Source: Candidatus Zixiibacteriota bacterium (GTDB taxonomy: Bacteria; Zixibacteria; MSB-5A5; GN15; FEB-12). From it: DNA of 13,059 nucleotides. Shown here piece after piece: positions 6,691-13,059 of the stretch. Position 1 is the first letter of the stretch. Each line of letters begins with the position of its first letter. The position numbers were made by a program, and so were the translations under genes. The stretch is from NCBI GenBank assembly GCA_022564135.1, contig JADFLZ010000027.1, forward strand, positions 1 to 13,059. The letters are read 5' to 3'. Below the pieces are notes generated by a model. The model did not search any database. It was given only the letters and a program-made list of their open reading frames with translations, and was not told where the DNA came from.

Positions 6691-6719
6691 ATCTTAGCTA
6701 AAGAATGACACTTTGACAA
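6691..6719 (-). promoter_or_regulatory. Candidate sigma-70-type promoter for nucleotidyltransferase-metK-ahcY
   Basis: On the minus strand TTGTCA (6719-6714, 5 of 6 to the -35 consensus) is followed after exactly 17 bases by TAAGAT (6696-6691, 4 of 6 to the -10). It lies in the 89-base gap after the four-gene membrane cassette. The predicted initiation point near 6684 gives a leader of about 19 bases with the AGGAAG site. If real, it separates the SAM-cycle operon from the cassette. Sequence match only. Confidence 0.45.
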
Positions 6720-6754
6720 GAGCAAATATAGACAATGGAAATGATGAAAATAGC

Positions 6755-7390
6755 TTATAATATGTAGGAAAAAGTTCCGATCCAGTCTTCAATCAGAAAC
6801 TGGGTCCGGCCGATCAAAAGCGAAACCCGGCCCATAACCGTATAGCCAAAATGGGCGCCAAACGAAATCATAATAAACCAGATACCAAGCTTGGCGGTTA
6901 CGCCCAAAACTCCGACATGCTCGTGGGAGAAATAAAAATATATCATGGTAGAAATAACACCCACCGCTATCAGTGATGCTAAGAAATAATCAGCGAAACC
7001 TTTGGCAGTCACGAAAGTATTCATAGTAGCCTGCATCTGCGGCAGCACAAAACCATGCAGCTGAGTTGTTAAGAATATCCCGGCGGTTATGCCCATGACT
7101 ACTGCCAGCGGCACCCGGGACATCCAGGATATTTTTGGAGAAAAACGCGAGAACATCATAAGTCCCAGTAACCCCGGCAAAAACAGCCACCACTGGCCGC
7201 CCATCATAGGGTCCCAGAGTTTTTGAATTATGACAGTATCCCAGATGAGACTAACCTGATAACCGGTGGTAAGTCCGGCAAAGATATTTTCTGCAAGTCT
7301 GTAAAAGGGATTGTCTTTATACAGAAAAGAAAAAAGCGCCAGCGTAAAAAAGGCGATTATCCAAATTTGTAGAATTTCTATGCCACTCAC
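6755..7390 (-). CDS. Six-helix membrane protein of unknown function (last gene of membrane cassette)
   Basis: A 211-residue integral membrane protein. Predicted helices lie at about 5-23, 36-54, 67-82, 92-110, 133-153 and 166-186. Loop segments that look family-conserved are YKDNPFYRLAENIFAGL (24-40), SPKISWMSRVPLA (84-96), YFYFSHEHVG (151-160) and ISFGAHFGYTVMGRVSLLIGR (175-195). I recognise this pattern (DNPFY..AE....G; FFS.EH.G; FGA.FG.TVM.R.SLLIGR) from conserved hypothetical proteins of several uncultured phyla, but know no function. It contains no recognisable transporter or enzyme motif. The start is GTG at 7390, overlapping the stop of the upstream gene by four bases (GTGA), with a weak purine-rich site upstream, so it is translationally coupled. 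It closes the four-gene cassette and probably forms a complex with its neighbours. Confidence 0.85.
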   Translation of the reverse strand: MSGIEILQIWIIAFFTLALFSFLYKDNPFYRLAENIFAGLTTGYQVSLIWDTVIIQKLWDPMMGGQWWLFLPGLLGLMMFSRFSPKISWMSRVPLAVVMGITAGIFLTTQLHGFVLPQMQATMNTFVTAKGFADYFLASLIAVGVISTMIYFYFSHEHVGVLGVTAKLGIWFIMISFGAHFGYTVMGRVSLLIGRTQFLIEDWIGTFSYIL

Positions 7391-8223
7391 GCGCTTTTCT
7401 TTCTGTTTCGTCTTTTGGTTACGAAAAAGCCGATATTGCCAATAATCACTAAAGCAATTATTACAAAGTGCACCATTGACTGAACATCCATCCCCCGAAA
7501 GGCAGTACCCGGCTTACCTATCAAGATTTCATATTCAGCAGCGCCTTTCATGCCGCCCAATAGTCCCACTATCTGATTCGCTCCTAAAAAGGCATAGAAT
7601 TTAGGTGCCATTACGGCCGTGCAGCCCACTCCCATCGGTACCCCGTAGCCGGCGTTGACAATTGAAATCCAGTAATCGGCAGTGGCGTTGTCTGCGATTT
7701 CGAAAATGAAACTAACCTGCTCGTAGTTGGTGACCGAATCCATCATCGGTAACTCAGCTAGCGGTGTACCGCTGTTATCTGTCGGGAAAATTGATTCTAT
7801 GGATATGCCCATGCCTTTTAAGACAGCGATAGGACCATATTTGAATCCAAGGTTAACAAAATCTTCACCGTACTTTTTGTCATATTCTTTGGCTATCGCT
7901 CTGGTGACAGTCTCTGCCATCGATGGTCCGCCATAGGGGATATTACTCAACGTGATTATTTTGCAGTCTTTTCGAAACAGATGATGCGCTGCTACTATCG
8001 CCATCGGTTCGCACTCGGCCGCTGTCGAGGGGTAGTAGTCAAAGACCAGCATGACGGTGCATGAATCAGGCAGATTATCGACTGCATCATAAAACGACTG
8101 CACTTCCGGCGTAATGCTGATATCAAATTTCATGGGAACTAAGAAAGGGATTATGACAGCCAGTGCGACCATCAGGTAGACCCAGCGTCTGTCCATATTA
8201 TCAAAGCGTTCCCAGATAGTCAT
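7387..8223 (-). CDS. Membrane-anchored alpha/beta domain protein, probably periplasmic-facing (cassette gene 3)
   Basis: A 278-residue protein with one helix near each end (about 13-30 and 251-268) and a soluble domain of about 220 residues between. Arg at 5, 12 and 13 and the basic tail KRRNRKK place both ends in the cytoplasm and the domain outside. The domain alternates strands and helices: TVMLVFDYYPSTAAE (56-70), a helix, KIITLS (88-93), GPSMAETVTRAIAKEY (99-114), YGEDFVNLGFKYG (118-130). It ends with GVGCTAVMAPKFYAFLGANQ (198-217) and LLGGMKGAAEYE (221-232). The order of elements and the GG(M/L)KG end resemble the DUF6754-like protein of the same cassette. There are no catalytic motifs I recognise; Cys55, Cys71, Cys87 and Cys201 are notable. 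ATG at 8223 lies two bases after the upstream stop. The Shine-Dalgarno is weak. Confidence 0.87.
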   Translation of the reverse strand: MTIWERFDNMDRRWVYLMVALAVIIPFLVPMKFDISITPEVQSFYDAVDNLPDSCTVMLVFDYYPSTAAECEPMAIVAAHHLFRKDCKIITLSNIPYGGPSMAETVTRAIAKEYDKKYGEDFVNLGFKYGPIAVLKGMGISIESIFPTDNSGTPLAELPMMDSVTNYEQVSFIFEIADNATADYWISIVNAGYGVPMGVGCTAVMAPKFYAFLGANQIVGLLGGMKGAAEYEILIGKPGTAFRGMDVQSMVHFVIIALVIIGNIGFFVTKRRNRKKSA

Positions 8224-8225
8224 GA

Positions 8226-8888
8226 TTAGCTTTTACCCATATAGGTTCGTTCTATACCAAGAATAATGCGTAGCGACATGGCCGCTGCACCTAAGGCCGC
8301 ACCGATTATAATGCCTCTCTGCACAGCTAAGTTAACACCGCCCATGATATATCTGTTTATCAGCCCGGGTATTTCTTCTGAAAACAGATTGAGAAAGGCT
8401 TCGCCCATCGGTACCCGCCAGAGCATAACCAGAGTTGCGGTTATTAACAGGATGGTAGCTTCGGCAGTACGCGCCCGAAAGGCTCTATAAGCAGCCGAAG
8501 CGATATAAAAGGCCAGAGTGGCAAACATGGTAGCCATCATAGGCGCCTGCAAATTTATAAACAGCCAGTCGTATATCGAACCTGCCTGCCTGCCAAACAA
8601 TGACGACCACGACTCCGGCAGCAGCCCTGGAATAGCCATCACCAAAACTGACAGAATAGTAATTAGTTTGTAAATCCAGTCTTCTTTGCGACGCTCTACA
8701 GACTGCCAGCTTACCCGAAGTATTGAAACAACACCTAAAAGCAGAGTGAAGCCGCCAATAATGATAAGCCAGTCCAAAAGCTGCTTGGAAACGCCGCCGA
8801 CTATAGCTGATTTTTCGTTAAAAAAGAAAGTTATGGTAAAGATAACACCGGTTATGAATGCAACTGCCAAAGGAAGCGTCGTTTTCAT
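8226..8888 (-). CDS. Six-helix membrane protein of unknown function (cassette gene 2)
   Basis: A 220-residue polytopic protein with helices at about 4-23, 38-57, 71-89, 107-134, 144-158 and 183-206. Basic loops (SVERRKED, RAFRARTAE and the tail LGIERTYMGKS) fall on the same side, so both ends are cytoplasmic. Segments RAFRARTAEATILLI, LWRVPMGE and SLRIILGIERTYMG look like the conserved part of the family. It has no transporter signature I can name. Start: the frame also offers a TTG at 8891, but the ATG at 8888 has GAGGA at the better distance (6-7 bases) and reads through TGATG, overlapping the previous stop by one base; I therefore choose the ATG. It is the partner of the other six-helix protein in the same cassette. 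Confidence 0.85.
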   Translation of the reverse strand: MKTTLPLAVAFITGVIFTITFFFNEKSAIVGGVSKQLLDWLIIIGGFTLLLGVVSILRVSWQSVERRKEDWIYKLITILSVLVMAIPGLLPESWSSLFGRQAGSIYDWLFINLQAPMMATMFATLAFYIASAAYRAFRARTAEATILLITATLVMLWRVPMGEAFLNLFSEEIPGLINRYIMGGVNLAVQRGIIIGAALGAAAMSLRIILGIERTYMGKS

Positions 8889-9763
8889 CAATTTTCCTCA
8901 AACCAGCTCAAATAAGTTTCGGCTGAGTCAAAAAGAACCAGAACAATTCCGATAATAATTAATATGATTATCAGGATTTTCATAAAGTCCTGTCCTTTGA
9001 GTCCGCCCATCATAATTGGCTCATGCGAAAGATAGGCCGAAGCGGCGTAAAGCTCTTCACCCATCAGGGTGTAGTCACAGGCTGCAATGAAAAAAGGCAG
9101 CTGTTCGGGGCGGGCAGTGCCGGCTATTTGAATCGAACCGGCGGCGTTGCCGGTCTCTGCCAGCAGTAATGATTCTGCAAAAAACGCCCCCATATAGATA
9201 TTTGTGGCCGGACGCTCGCGCATCATATAGCCATTTACAGTTGCTGTAAAAGAAAACTGCTCGCCGGCAACGTAGCGCACTATATCTTCGTCATAGAGTT
9301 CCGGCTTGCCTGCTTTTATATAAGCCTGCTCGACAACTTCCTGTCCGGCGGCCAAAACAAGCGGATACCTGACCGGCACATATAGAGGAGTCTCATACTG
9401 GGCTGTAATCTGAGCTACACGGCCAAGTATTGATATTCCGGCTATCGTATCAATTTCATCAAGCTCGGCTATTCCCGGGATAAACAGCACCGGGCGCCCC
9501 ATCTCGGTAGCGCGACCGACTGCTTCTTCGATAGCTTCAAGTCCCGGGATTTTGCGCAAAAAAAGCGGCTTGCCCTCTTTGGCCCATTTGGTAAACAGTA
9601 AAATAGCGAACGAAAAAATGACAACAGCCACCAGCGCATTTATCCGGTCATAACGAAATAAAGATTCCCCCTCCTGGCCGAAGACAGATTCCGGCATAAA
9701 TAGCGGCAGAAATAATAATAGTGAAAATAGCTTTGCTGAAAACCGAGGTATATGTTTTATCAA
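8888..9763 (-). CDS. DUF6754-like membrane-anchored protein (first gene of membrane cassette)
   Basis: A 291-residue protein. Residues 1-29 look like a signal peptide (MIKHIPRFSAKLF, then LLLFLPLFM, with possible cleavage after SVFG), although an uncleaved helix is possible. A helix follows at 41-59 with a basic flank (KWAKEGKPLFLRK). The alpha/beta region spans about 74-256: PVLFIPGIAELDEIDTIAGI (91-110), TPLYVPVRYPLV (125-136), AFFAESLLLAETGNAAGS (193-210), IAGTARPEQLPFF (213-225), MMGGLKGQDF (251-260). A last helix is at 261-278 and an acidic tail ends the protein. I connect it from memory with the Pfam-style family DUF6754; function unknown. Start TTG at 9763 with AAAGG rather far upstream (about 12 bases), so the start is less secure than the gene. 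Four genes follow one another with at most 2 bases between them. Confidence 0.85.
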   Translation of the reverse strand: MIKHIPRFSAKLFSLLLFLPLFMPESVFGQEGESLFRYDRINALVAVVIFSFAILLFTKWAKEGKPLFLRKIPGLEAIEEAVGRATEMGRPVLFIPGIAELDEIDTIAGISILGRVAQITAQYETPLYVPVRYPLVLAAGQEVVEQAYIKAGKPELYDEDIVRYVAGEQFSFTATVNGYMMRERPATNIYMGAFFAESLLLAETGNAAGSIQIAGTARPEQLPFFIAACDYTLMGEELYAASAYLSHEPIMMGGLKGQDFMKILIIILIIIGIVLVLFDSAETYLSWFEEN

Positions 9764-9919
9764 ATTCTGAATTAACCTTTATTTGAAAGCCGCTCTAAAG
9801 TTGCCCCGAAGTAGTCAAAGGTCAAGAGATTTCTTGCATTACCGCTATTTAAGAGTGCGATTACTGCGTTTTACAGGCTGTCAAAAACGGCTTTACATCA
9901 GGCTCCTGGGAGGCTTTAT
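9764..9919. promoter_or_regulatory. Divergent intergenic region between membrane cassette and protease gene
   Basis: These 156 bases separate two genes that start in opposite directions, so both promoters should lie here. On the minus strand TTGACC (9825-9820) is a reasonable -35 element, but the hexamer 17 bases on (AACTTT) is a poor -10. On the plus strand I see no convincing pair; TTGCAT (9834-9839) is a weak -35. GGGAGG at 9908-9913 is a good Shine-Dalgarno for the TTG at 9920. I see no operator palindrome. Confidence 0.3.
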
Positions 9920-11392
9920 TTGCCCTTGCAGACTGTTAGGAAAGCGACAATCAGAAAATCAATTGCTATGCATGATATGAAAAAATTTAAACCATCATTT
10001 GCTCTAATTATTATTCTGCTATTTTTCGTGAGCGCTACAGATATAAACGCCGGGGATAAAAGCAGCCTTTCTCTTAAGAGTATCTCTGAGTCTTTTCAGC
10101 AACTTTCTGACAGTATTGTTCCGGCGGTAGTACACATCATTGCCACCGGCTGGACAGGACCGACGGACGAGATGTCCACTTCGCTTTTGTCCAAGCGCCA
10201 GTATACCGGCTCCGGCGTGATTTTAGACGCCAACGGATATATCATTACCAATGCCCATGTAATCGAAGGCGCTCATTCAATTGATGTCATCTTAGCTCCG
10301 CCTCGTCAAAACGGCTCAAAGTGGCAGTCTATTTTAAAACCAAAAGGGGATATTGTCAAAGCAGTTTTAGTAGGCCTTGATTCGGAAACAGATCTGGCGG
10401 TGCTGAAGATTCCGCGAACAGGTTTGCCGTATCTCAAACTGGCGGATTCTGACGACTTACGGCAGGGACAGCTGGTTTTTGCATTCGGATCTCCATTGGG
10501 TTTACAAAACTCGGTTACGATGGGAGTGGTCAGCTCGGTGGCCAGACAATTGTCAGCCGACGACCCCATGATTTATATTCAGACCGATGCCGCCATTAAC
10601 CCCGGCAACAGCGGCGGCCCGCTGGTCAATGGCGAGGGCTATGTGGTCGGTATCAACACCTTGATATTTTCACAATCGGGCGGCAGTGAGGGTCTTGGTT
10701 TTGCCGCACCGAGCAACATTGTTTCCAATGTCTATCGTCAGATAAAAAACCATGGCCGTGTGCGGCGCGGAATAATAGGCGTAAATGCCCAGACAATCAG
10801 ACCGGAAATCGCCAGAGGCTTAAATCTTTCGCAGGACTGGGGCGTACTGATTGGCGATGTAACGCCTGAGAGTCCGGCAGACAAGGCCGGGCTCCGGATA
10901 GGCGATATTATTTTATCGCTTGACGGTAAACGGATGGAAAACGGCCGGCAGTTTGATGTCAATTTGTATTCGCGGGATATTAACGACACTGTCGTGCTCG
11001 AAATTCTCAGAGCCGATAAAAAGATGACTGTGACTGTCAAGGTAGAAGAGCGCGCTGATGATTACAGCAAATTTATTCAGTTTGTCACTCCCGAAGAAAA
11101 CCTGATTGACCAGTTTGGCATTCTGGCTCTCGAATTAAATGAAGATATTTTAAAAATGCTCCCTGCTGTCCGCCGGGAATCCGGAGTTTTGGTTGCCGCG
11201 CGCGCTGAGAATCAGTCATACCGAGGTGATAGTTTCAGAGCCGGTGATATTATTCATACTCTTAACCAGACTACCATAGCAGGTCTGTCAGGTCTCAGGC
11301 GAGTACTTTCACTTTACGCCCACAATGAACCTGTCATAGTTCAGATAGAAAGAAAAGGCGAAATGATGTATCTGATAATAGAGCTGCGCTAG
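9920..11392 (+). CDS. DegP/HtrA-type periplasmic serine protease with two PDZ domains
   Basis: A 490-residue secreted protease. A signal peptide (KKFKPSFALIIILLFFVSA, from residue 21) probably ends after INA at 44. The trypsin-like domain spans about 55-275 and has an intact triad: His113 in ITNAHVIEG, Asp158 in SETDLAVLKI and Ser231 in NPGNSGGPLV. PDZ1 covers about 282-376 (GIIGVNAQ, SPADKAGLRIGDIILSLDG). A second, degenerate PDZ covers about 398-488 (FRAGDIIHTLNQ). Expected role: degradation or chaperoning of misfolded envelope proteins. The start is open. TTG at 9920 has an excellent GGGAGG site six bases upstream but gives an unusually long basic n-region. ATG at 9977 gives a classical 25-residue signal peptide but has no Shine-Dalgarno. 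Divergent from the membrane cassette, convergent with the NUDIX gene, seven bases apart. Confidence 0.95.
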   Translation: MPLQTVRKATIRKSIAMHDMKKFKPSFALIIILLFFVSATDINAGDKSSLSLKSISESFQQLSDSIVPAVVHIIATGWTGPTDEMSTSLLSKRQYTGSGVILDANGYIITNAHVIEGAHSIDVILAPPRQNGSKWQSILKPKGDIVKAVLVGLDSETDLAVLKIPRTGLPYLKLADSDDLRQGQLVFAFGSPLGLQNSVTMGVVSSVARQLSADDPMIYIQTDAAINPGNSGGPLVNGEGYVVGINTLIFSQSGGSEGLGFAAPSNIVSNVYRQIKNHGRVRRGIIGVNAQTIRPEIARGLNLSQDWGVLIGDVTPESPADKAGLRIGDIILSLDGKRMENGRQFDVNLYSRDINDTVVLEILRADKKMTVTVKVEERADDYSKFIQFVTPEENLIDQFGILALELNEDILKMLPAVRRESGVLVAARAENQSYRGDSFRAGDIIHTLNQTTIAGLSGLRRVLSLYAHNEPVIVQIERKGEMMYLIIELR

Positions 11393-11399
11393 CAGTTTA

Positions 11400-11963
11400 T
11401 TACCGGTCAGATTTCAGCTTTAACAGTTCGAGCTTGGACAGCGCCAGAAAAACTCCGGCCACATGCAGGGCGTGGGCAAACTCGCCAGCGCTGATTAGTT
11501 TCAGCAACTTTTCTACAGTAACAAATTCGATTTTGATTCTCTCGCTGGGGTCATCAGCTGGTTCTTGAATCTTTTTGATATCGAAAGCAGCAAAACAATG
11601 AACGATATTGTTCTGGGTAGCCGGGTTGGGCTGAAGCTGGCCGACGCTGATAAATTTTTCTGAGGTATAGCCGGTCTCTTCAAGCAGTTCACGCCTGATC
11701 GATTCTTCGTCTGATATATCTTCTGCCTCGGTATAACCTGTCGGCAGACCGTAGACAACTTGCCCTACGCCGTGTCGGTATTGACGGGTCACCAGTATTT
11801 TATTGTCAGAATTAAAAGCCAGCACCTGTACCCAGGTAGGAAATTCCAGCACAAAGTAGGGGTCGATAATTGTGCCCTCGGATGTTTCGCAAACATCTTT
11901 TCTAACAGTCATATATTTATGTTTAAGAAGATATTCTGATTTTATTATCTGCCAGCCTGCCAC
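11400..11963 (-). CDS. NUDIX hydrolase, ADP-ribose pyrophosphatase-like
   Basis: A 187-residue cytoplasmic protein of the NUDIX superfamily, which cleaves nucleoside diphosphates linked to another moiety. The Nudix helix has intact metal ligands, RELLEETGY (91-99), downstream of GLPTGYTEAED (72-82). The spacing from the first Gly of the box to the Arg is one residue longer than the usual Gx5Ex7RE, and Asp82 stands where Glu is usual. Other family-like parts are VLVTRQYRHGVGQ-type strand (57-68, here ILVTRQYRHGVG) and QPNPATQNNIVHCFAA (111-126), seen in the ADP-ribose/nucleoside-diphosphate-sugar subgroup. The substrate is not decidable from sequence. Start GTG at 11963 with GGAG seven bases upstream, the best site in this pair. 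It follows the oxidoreductase gene by 29 bases and is probably co-transcribed with it, which would fit a housekeeping role around nicotinamide or flavin dinucleotides, but that link is only suggested by position. Confidence 0.92.
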   Translation of the reverse strand: MAGWQIIKSEYLLKHKYMTVRKDVCETSEGTIIDPYFVLEFPTWVQVLAFNSDNKILVTRQYRHGVGQVVYGLPTGYTEAEDISDEESIRRELLEETGYTSEKFISVGQLQPNPATQNNIVHCFAAFDIKKIQEPADDPSERIKIEFVTVEKLLKLISAGEFAHALHVAGVFLALSKLELLKLKSDR

Positions 11964-11992
11964 TTTGTAACTCCTGCATTAGTGTAGTATTA

Positions 11993-13059
11993 CTACCGGT
12001 CCATGGCCATGAATAAATTGTTTAATGACTCAGCTAATAGCGGGTGAGCAAAGATACCGTCGCGTATTTTTGAGTATTTGATTTTGCCCAGCATGGCCAT
12101 CTGCAAGACAGACATGACTTCACCCCCCTCGATGCCTAAAATCGCACAGCCGAGAATTTGCTCTGTTTTGGCATCGACAATAACTTTCATGAACCCGCGG
12201 GTTTCGTCCATCTCCAGAGCGCGGGCAACATGGCTCATGGGAAGTTTACCGACTCTGTAATTCAGTCCCTGCTGCTTGGCTTCTTTTTCTGATATGCCAA
12301 CCCGGCCTAACTGTGGGTCAATAAACACTGTATATGGCACCAGACGTCCATTGGTATTGGCCGCACCATTGTTTAATAAATTGGTGCGCAGAATTCTAAA
12401 ATCATCGTAAGAAATATGTGTAAAAGCCGGGCCGCCGTTGACGTCGCCTATGGCATAAATATTTTTGGCAGTTGTCTCAAGTCTTGAGTTTACTTTTATA
12501 AAGCCTCGCGGGTTGGTTTTGATGCCTGCGGCTTTCAGATTTAGCTCATCGGATTCAGGAACACGACCGGTGGCGATAAAAAGGTGGCTGCCAGTAAACG
12601 TTTTTGTTTTGCCGCCAATCGTTGCTTCAACTTTGATTTTGTCTTTAGATGGCTTTAGTACTTTTTTGACTACTGAGTTAAGCTGGATATTTATGCCTTC
12701 GCCTTCCAATATTTTGGCAACTCCTTCTGCAATATCGCTGTCCTCGCGATCTAAAAGCTGCTCTCCTTGATGTAAAATAGTAACTTTGCTGCCGAACCTG
12801 CGAAACATCTGCCCGAATTCGAGACCTATATAACCACCGCCAACGACTATCAGATGCCTGGGGATTTTGTTTAGCTCCATAATAGAAGTAGAATCCAGAT
12901 ATTTTACCTGGTCGAGGCCTGCTATGTTCGGTCTGAAATTTCTGGTGCCGGTATTAATAAAAATCTTTTTAGCGCTCAGAGTTTGCCTGCTGCCGCCATT
13001 AAATTCGACTTCAATCGTCTTAGAATCTACGAATGCAGCCTGGCCGCGAAATAATTCAA
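11993..13059 (-). CDS. Pyridine nucleotide-disulfide oxidoreductase, mercuric reductase/dihydrolipoamide dehydrogenase-like; 5' end outside the window
   Basis: The frame stays open from the stop at 11993 to the window edge, so about 355 C-terminal codons are present. An internal ATG at 12880 is not the start: upstream of it the frame encodes KKIFINTGTRNFRPNIAGL, the end of the FAD domain. Next come the NAD(P)-binding motif VVGGGYIGLEFGQMFRRFG, the strand FIATGRVPES, the second FAD motif NIYAIGDVNGGPAFTH, and a dimerisation domain ending FAHPLLAESLNNLF. That end carries the His-Pro...Glu of the active-site dyad. The redox CxxxxC motif would lie upstream of the window and cannot be seen, so catalytic competence is unproved. 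FIDPQLGRVGISEKEA is typical of the mercuric-reductase-like/RclA-like branch and not of classical Lpd. The substrate (mercury, lipoamide, reactive-copper or chlorine defence) is open. It probably leads an operon with the NUDIX gene. Confidence 0.92.
   Translation of the reverse strand, partial: ELFRGQAAFVDSKTIEVEFNGGSRQTLSAKKIFINTGTRNFRPNIAGLDQVKYLDSTSIMELNKIPRHLIVVGGGYIGLEFGQMFRRFGSKVTILHQGEQLLDREDSDIAEGVAKILEGEGINIQLNSVVKKVLKPSKDKIKVEATIGGKTKTFTGSHLFIATGRVPESDELNLKAAGIKTNPRGFIKVNSRLETTAKNIYAIGDVNGGPAFTHISYDDFRILRTNLLNNGAANTNGRLVPYTVFIDPQLGRVGISEKEAKQQGLNYRVGKLPMSHVARALEMDETRGFMKVIVDAKTEQILGCAILGIEGGEVMSVLQMAMLGKIKYSKIRDGIFAHPLLAESLNNLFMAMDR

Noticed and set aside
11383..11410. Bidirectional terminator between the convergent protease and NUDIX genes
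   Set aside because: Only a 4-bp stem (CTGC-GCTA-GCAG) and a short T-run are present, which is too weak to call.
11993..12880. A complete 295-residue oxidoreductase starting at the ATG at 12880
   Set aside because: The frame continues to the window edge and encodes the FAD-domain end upstream of that ATG, so the gene is longer and only cut by the window.
1..13059. tRNA, rRNA, transposase, integrase or phage genes
   Set aside because: I saw no tRNA-like cloverleaf with the conserved T-arm, no rRNA segment and no reading frame with transposase or integrase motifs.

Overview
The window reads as a stretch of chromosome from an uncultured-type Gram-negative bacterium. LptF/LptG-type permeases point to an outer membrane with LPS, and there is a Sec/lipoprotein-dependent envelope. 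Base composition is moderate and coding density is high. TTG or GTG starts are used in about half the genes, usually behind GGAG-type Shine-Dalgarno sites or in 4-base stop/start overlaps. The gene content, the DUF6754-like protein and the short interspersed palindromic repeats suggest a lineage of the FCB group such as candidate phylum Zixibacteria. That placement is an impression from memory, not a computed result.

Layout. Bases 1-2071 (+ strand) hold the end of an LptF/LptG-family permease, a complete second LptF/LptG-family permease and a class I SAM-dependent methyltransferase, all overlapping by 1-4 bases. A repeat-rich spacer (2072-2333) follows. An orphan 185-residue lipoprotein on the minus strand (2334-2891) comes next, then a 327-base spacer (2892-3218) built from inverted palindromic repeats and a strong hairpin. 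From 9763 down to 3219 everything is on the minus strand. First comes a tightly coupled four-gene membrane cassette of unknown function (291, 220, 278 and 211 residues). Then, after an 89-base gap with a plausible promoter, come a sugar-nucleotidyltransferase, metK (SAM synthetase) and ahcY (adenosylhomocysteinase). Divergent from the cassette is a secreted DegP/HtrA-type protease with two PDZ domains (+, 9920-11392). It converges on a minus-strand pair: a flavin disulfide oxidoreductase (5' end cut off by the window) and a NUDIX hydrolase.

How the parts work together. metK and ahcY are adjacent and make and dispose of the currency of methylation (SAM and SAH). The LptF/G pair serves LPS export, and the protease serves envelope quality control. 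The least explained part is the four-gene cassette at 6755-9763. It consists of two polytopic six-helix proteins and two membrane-anchored alpha/beta proteins that share an arrangement of motifs, including GG(L/M)KG, and are probably diverged paralogues. Positive-inside reasoning puts their soluble domains on opposite faces of the membrane. This looks like an undescribed inner-membrane complex and is the main candidate for a new system in this window.
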